Shown: positions 58,863 to 64,000 of the stretch, one piece after another
How positions within the stretch are numbered: the stretch's first letter is position 1
Layout: every line of letters begins with the position of its first letter
Assembly (NCBI RefSeq): GCF_032854445.1
Contig: NC_088301.1
Location: 9,852,281 to 9,916,280, forward strand
Reading direction: 5' to 3'
From: Liolophura sinensis
Lineage: Eukaryota > Mollusca > Polyplacophora > Chitonida > Chitonidae
DNA length: 64,000 nt
Program-made: the position numbers and the translations under genes
The notes under the pieces: model-generated
Told to the model about the DNA's origin: nothing
What the model saw: only the letters and a program-made list of their open reading frames with translations
Database searches by the model: none

Positions 58863-59792
58863 AGAGTTATCCCGTTATTACTCAAGAGTGCCGGAGATTC
58901 TGTATTCTCTGTTCATATGTACTTACAAGAGAATTATACTCTTGTAAAACTTAAGAAACGAAGAGTGTAGGCAATTGATGGAATACATTTGACATACCCA
59001 GTTTCTGCAGTAATAACGTTGGTTGAAATTCTCACACAACAGACAATCTAATAAATGCTACAAGGCGATATATGTACACGCCATACGCAGGGCACCTCGG
59101 TATATTGTTGTCCATGTAAGGATAATTTACAAAGTTGAAACTATCCCTCTTGTCGTAATGTCGTCGAGACAGGAAACCGTTTTGGTCTTTGCACAAATAC
59201 AGGTTTAGATAACATGTACCATCTGAAGAGTCGTAAAATGAATGTTTATCTTTGACAACCTTTGTTATGTATGGGTTATTTAAAGTTCGCAGCTAATCAG
59301 TATACCGTTTAATATATGTAAAATATCGAATCTGATTAAGATTACTTTCTTATAAAGAGCATCTATAGGTCAGTCAAAAGGGGGGAGGGGGCGGCATACG
59401 ATGTACCAATCAGAGGGGGGGGGGGGATAGCATGTACCCATCGGAATACCTTTAGTTAAGTGCTGAACTTCTATCAAACAAGTATGTGTGAGGTCCAGGT
59501 ATCCAGTGCAATGCACATACAAAACCCCCCACGAGTTCCTTCGCTGCCACATCTCAGTTACCACCTCAGCTCCGTTCCTACACGTCTGCTCACCACCATG
59601 AAAAAACTTAGATTCCATCAAATATACTTTTGTGCGCTGGATCCAGATATGAAATATGCCGAATTTTTTAAATTATTCATCCACGGAATACCGTTATGTA
59701 TCTAATTTAGCAAATCGCGCGCGAGTGATGGCGTCCTCGGTCATCGCGCCCGACCCGCGCACAAGAACGGTCACCGCTCACAACCATGTAAT

Positions 59793-60060
59793 GTATTTAT
59801 TTACTTTATTTGATTGGTGTTTTACGCCGTACTCAAGAATATTTCACGTATACGACGGCGGCCAGCATTATGGTGGGAGAAAACCGGGCAGAGCCCGGGG
59901 GAAACCCACGACCATCTGCAGGTTGTCGGCAGGCCTTCCCACGTACGGCGGGAGAGGAAGGCAGCATGGACTGGACTTAGACTCATATCGACTATATTAA
60001 TGTGAGACTGCTGAGTCATTGCGCTGCGCTGGAACGCTAACCACGACCTGTGCCGTCAGC
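59793..60060 (-). repeat. SINE-A, full length, antisense
   Basis: TTTATTTGATTGGTGTTTTA, GGCGGCCAGCATTATGGTGG, GAGCCCGGGGGAAACCCACG, CATCTGCAGGTTGTCGGC and a head complement reaching GCGCTGCGCTGGAACGCTAA. Confidence 0.93.
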
Positions 60061-60064
60061 CAAC

Positions 60065-61560
60065 AATTCTGTCGTTAATGGTGTAAACATAATACATCAA
60101 TGCATATATAAACAAACCACACAGCCTTTCAGATTATCGTAGACGTCTACATTGGTCGCATAAAATTGGAGCGCAGCCCGCTGAAAGGAATGGCAGGTGT
60201 TCCCCCGTAGAACCGAAGAGGACACCAACTTGGGCTGGAATTGAATGCACGGCCACCGCGTTGTTCTGAGGGCGTATCAGTCATGTTCTTTATGTATGCC
60301 GAAATCATACTTTAGAGCCAGATTTGCAGGTTATCGGACAGACTCGTGTTCACGTGTCAGTTCTATCATTTTGAATTAAATTAACGCTGAGAAGTGGGAT
60401 TTCGTTTTACAATTATTTTCGAATAACTGCCAGATTACATTTCACCCTCATTTTTGCCACAAAACACAGAGCCATGATGTTTACGAGGGATCTAGGCCTC
60501 TATACAGTCAGTAAAGTTAAAAATCATTCATGTGTCCGCCAAAGTGTTCAGAAGGAAAGGGGAATATGAACAATCTCAGTGAACTTGTATGCGAATAACA
60601 CAAACAAAACATTCTTGATATGCATCGCTATTGTGAAGTCGAATATGTCTCCAAAAAGGTTTCATTTGTGTGTATAGAACTGACTGACGTTAAAGTTAAT
60701 ATTAACAAATGTGTTCATATACCAAGTTATTTACCATATAGTACAGACATTTAGGCTATATGCAGGCATATCCTAATAGTTTTGAACTGTTCTGAGGTGG
60801 GGTTGCCTTGGTAGGGGAGTTGTTCTCTGTGTTTCGCATGATTTTGCTGTGTTTATTTCTGGGTGTGCCGGTCAGTTATGTAATAAAGACATTATACTGA
60901 ATAATGCAGCTTTGTAAAACGCTTATTATAATAATATTATTCGTGTTATTCTTTATAATCCTACCACGTAAAACATTATTTTAAAATATTGCAGCCCTGA
61001 ATGCATACCGCGTCTACGTGGCCATACTGTATGATATATGACATGGTATATTAACACACCTGCCAGTTATAATTACTGTGGAAGTTATTATAGTGCGTTT
61101 CCTTATTGGTTAGTGATAATTTGTAAGGAGTGGCCATCGATCGGTAAAATACAATGTGTGAATTATCACACCTCCTTTCTCAGTAAGGGTCGTGCACGCC
61201 GTGAACATCATTCGTGCAGACCTTTGGAAATTCGAATTCATCAGCGGAACCAGCGGCGCAGTAGTCCAATTTGATCAGATACTAGACCCGCGTACATCAC
61301 GGATATATTCATTACGTTTGATTCGGTGAAACTCAGCAGTCACCAACGTCATAAGCAAAAGAGGACTGGCGGGCAGTACAAAAGGGTCATCCCTGGGAAG
61401 GAAAACAGTGAGTTATCTGTGATGGAAACTTTCTACCCAAACCGGCAACCTAAGCTATTTTTAGAAAACTACATTGGCAGTAAAACGCCAATGATTCATT
61501 GGCGGTAAACCCCCTTATCAGTTTGATTCATTTTATGAGTGTGTTATTCCTTTTGTATCG
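60065..61560. other. Stretch upstream of rhodopsin-like GPCR
   Basis: No coding exon recognised. It should include the intron, and perhaps a 5' untranslated exon, of the downstream receptor gene. Confidence 0.4.
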
Positions 61561-61568
61561 CAGTCGTG

Positions 61569-62579
61569 ATGAATGCAGATCAGACAGTGTCCAACCACTC
61601 GAATGCGATATCAAATGACTCACGCATCCAAATACTGGCAGCGAGCATATCCATGACTGACCTAATCTTACCATTTTCAACGGGGAGTTGCATATCCATT
61701 TTCGGAACGTTAGGCAATTTTTTGTTCATGCTTTGCGTTTTCAAGGAGAAAAGACTACGGACTATGTCTAACTATATCATTGGTCATTTAGCCTTTGTAG
61801 ACCTATTGGTTTGCTCTTTAGTTATCCCCTGGAGCCTCAGTGTGAAAGCAGGATCAACGTCTGTTATTTCTTCTAATATTCTATTAACACTGATCTATTT
61901 GCTTCCGCATCTATCTATGCAAACACAATGTCTTATCAGCTGCAACCGGTATTTTCTGATTACGAAGGGAGAATTTGTGTACAACAAGTGGTTCAGTAAA
62001 AAGCGTGTTATAGTGTACATTGCCGCAATGTGGGCATTCACTATAATAATTGTAGTAATTGTTACATGCTTAGTAGATAAGTCTAGGAAAACAGCCACTG
62101 AAGGCTTCAACACGACACTTGATACATCCGGAACAAATCGACTTCATCGATATGCTTTGATGCTAATGAGTGTAATATCCTTTACATTGGCTTGCGTGTT
62201 TTATGGAATGCTCATTAAGTTTGTACGTCGAAATGCATTAAGTTTAGATTTGACAAAAAGAAGAGAGACAAAATTGTCTGTGATTCTCTTTTTTCTTCTA
62301 TGTCTTTATGGCGTATCTTTAATAGTTTCTCCAGTTGTGCTGTATGTAACGTCAAAAATTAAGAAATGTTCAACGAACGGTACCATATATGTTGTACAGC
62401 AATGTTTTACAGCTATATTGCAAATTAACTACTGCATCAACCCTGTTGTATATGGATTCAGAGTGAAATATTTTAAAGACGCTATGAAAGGCATGTTCCA
62501 CACCTGCTGTGCTAACAGAATTGTCCCCACAGCTGAACCACCTATTCGCATCAGTGTTCTTCCCCAAGGAATGCACTAG
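61569..62579 (+). CDS. Rhodopsin-family (class A) GPCR, single coding exon
   Basis: Seen: 336 residues and seven hydrophobic helices at about 32-58, 67-89, 100-130, 145-168, 194-217, 236-261 and 272-297. Landmarks: GTLGN in TM1 (Asn50), LAFVD in TM2 (74-78), NRY in place of DRY (126-128), Trp155 in TM4, NPVVYGF in TM7 (291-297), and a basic helix 8 followed by a likely palmitoylated CC. N-terminal sequons NHS and NDS. Start: I chose the ATG at 61569, not 61539, because a splice acceptor (TTTTGTATCGCAG) ends at 61563, leaving only TCGTG before the ATG. Odd: no cysteine at the top of TM3 or in loop 2, so the usual disulfide is absent; TM5 lacks its proline. Known: class A receptors signal from the plasma membrane through G proteins. 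Inference: an orphan of a lineage-expanded group, distantly reminiscent of melatonin or peptide receptors; ligand unknown. Confidence 0.92.
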   Translation: MNADQTVSNHSNAISNDSRIQILAASISMTDLILPFSTGSCISIFGTLGNFLFMLCVFKEKRLRTMSNYIIGHLAFVDLLVCSLVIPWSLSVKAGSTSVISSNILLTLIYLLPHLSMQTQCLISCNRYFLITKGEFVYNKWFSKKRVIVYIAAMWAFTIIIVVIVTCLVDKSRKTATEGFNTTLDTSGTNRLHRYALMLMSVISFTLACVFYGMLIKFVRRNALSLDLTKRRETKLSVILFFLLCLYGVSLIVSPVVLYVTSKIKKCSTNGTIYVVQQCFTAILQINYCINPVVYGFRVKYFKDAMKGMFHTCCANRIVPTAEPPIRISVLPQGMH

Positions 62580-62606
62580 AGAAGTGGTGCAGGGCAAACA
62601 ACAGAC

Positions 62607-62821
62607 CCGGGATCACAAAACGATTATAGACTTGAGTGAAAAGTTCATTCATTTAAATTTGTTATGTTTCTTTCTGTTATTTTGGCCCAACTTTGTTGTA
62701 CAATAATTTACCCACAATTTACATTTTGAGGCAAAATTTTGACTTTTGTAATATAAAAAACAACAATTTAAAAGCAATTTGAAATGTTGACGTAAGTCTA
62801 AGATCACTTTGTGATCCGAGG
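62607..62821. repeat. MITE with 30-bp terminal inverted repeats
   Basis: The left end CCGGGATCACAAAACGATTA continues TAGACTTGAGT; the complement of the right end reads CTCGGATCACAAAGTGATCT then TAGACTTACGT. About 215 bp with no coding capacity, starting 28 bp after the GPCR stop, so probably part of its 3' untranslated region. A lone related end (CCGGGATCACGAGGTGATTT) lies at 39287. Confidence 0.75.
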
Positions 62822-62824
62822 CGT

Positions 62825-64000
62825 TGACGGTGTGAATTTATAGAACTAGAATAGCCTCTCAAATATAACAGGATATTCATGGAATCCAGATAAACTTGCC
62901 ATTGCACCCTGATATTGCGTTTAACACGTTATCATTCCTTAAATAAGGAAGTGACATTTTTTGACTTATCAGATGTTGAAAACAGCACGTGTCGATAAAA
63001 CTCTACTTTCCATACAATATCCTGTTAATGCGTATAAAATTTTAAAAAAATGAAAATATTTGCAATGATCTCGCTAACAGCAGTTTCTAAGATTCTAAAT
63101 TTACCTTCACACTGGAGAATGCTGTTTGCATGATAATTAATTCACGTAGTACAACTTTCCTAATAAGAAAACGTATTTTCTTGCACAGTCTCATTTTTCT
63201 TTCATCGCACGTTGGTCTTGCAGGTAATCATAATTGTCTTAATTTATATCGTATACCAAACGTGTGTAGCCCCACACACGTCTTGGGATCGATTTCCACT
63301 CGTGCCAGTATTTCACTGGTCTCGTGATCAGTGTTGAGAATTATATCTATTCGATGAATTCCCTGACAATGATTACAATGTGTATAACAATAAGATAGTT
63401 GTCTACATCTATTTTACCTCAGTACAAGATACGTATCATTGATTTTTAACCTAGATAGTTTACCTCTCTGTAAGACGGACGCATGACGACAACACCGTCA
63501 TGTGACCACGAGCAGCAACAACACTTCTGGGTACGTTACGCAAGCTGTCATCGCCGCAAGCAGTCTGTCGTTAGAAGTCAATCTGCATCAACGTGAGGCT
63601 ATGCTAGGTCACCATTTTTACATCCAACCACAACAGTCAGCACTCCCGCATGTCTCCTTTATGCATTCTCAACATGGGCCTGTTTGAGAGATGTTTATGC
63701 CGTGTCATGACGGTGAACACCTTACCTGCAAGGCTTTCATTTCCGTGCAAGTTGTATTATGACGATGCCCATGGTGAATCATTACCTAGAAGATTTATTG
63801 AACTGTTATGTAGTCGTTTGAAAGTTGCTTTTGACCGTTTGTATTGTTTATTCTAGAGTTCTTGTATCTGTATTTGTTGGCGTGAAGAAAAAGTTTAAGA
63901 AATATGCTTTGTATTTCCTGTTGATGATGTATTTGGATTTATTTGTTTATTTTTTTGGCGGCCTAGTTGTTAGCGTGCAGATCCAGAAGCCTCACACACA
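62825..64000. other. Gene-free stretch to window end
   Basis: Short frames only; no exon, RNA gene or named repeat supported. Confidence 0.4.

Noticed and set aside
61539-61568. Upstream start adding ten residues to the rhodopsin-like GPCR
   Set aside because: These codons overlap the pyrimidine tract and acceptor ending at 61563, so they are probably intron.

Overview
This is a piece of a large, AT-rich, intron-bearing and repeat-dense metazoan nuclear genome. It has no operons or Shine-Dalgarno sites, the genes are split by GT-AG introns, and most of the window is SINEs, MITEs, decayed retrotransposons and minisatellites. The two tRNA-derived SINEs resemble repeats I associate with molluscan and other lophotrochozoan genomes. 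A marine mollusc is my best guess; that is inference, and I cannot name the species.

Genes. (1) 156-7778 (+): the 3' part of a family-B (adhesion/secretin-like) GPCR, rebuilt from seven exons whose phases all agree; it runs from the CW motif before TM5 through TM7 to a serine-rich tail, with earlier exons left of the window. (2) 44977-46313 (+): a complete-looking three-exon gene with its own TATA box and poly(A) signal. It encodes a small secreted protein with a Lys-Arg site followed by about eighteen 12-residue repeats packed with about 34 N-glycosylation sequons; its frame has no internal start codon, so simple ORF finding misses it. (3) 49998-50245 (-): one CUB-like exon of a gene on the minus strand. 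(4) 61569-62579 (+): a rhodopsin-family GPCR of 336 residues in one coding exon just after a splice acceptor.

Mobile DNA. A piggyBac element at about 12.46-13.60 kb keeps the N-terminal and zinc-finger parts of its transposase but has lost the catalytic core. A DIRS/Ngaro-like gag remnant lies at 14.4-15.6 kb. LINE fragments lie at 19.5, 23.1, 27.9 and 35.6 kb. SINE-A (CA-rich B box, AAAT tail) has about 20 copies; SINE-B (tail of CACT repeats) has about 5. Several interspersed families I cannot name (here C, D and E) recur through the window.

Layout. 0-8 kb: family-B GPCR gene with a 55-bp minisatellite in an intron. 8-20 kb: repeats, piggyBac, gag remnant, and two related minisatellites in opposite orientation. 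20.4-30.1 kb: a 4.83-kb tandem duplication whose junction fuses SINE-B to SINE-A. 31-44 kb: minisatellites and SINEs. 44.9-46.5 kb: sequon-repeat gene. 47.7-49.4 kb: 35-bp minisatellite. 50 kb: CUB-like exon. 51-61 kb: repeats. 61.5-62.6 kb: rhodopsin-like GPCR with a MITE just after its stop codon. The genes look functionally unrelated to each other.
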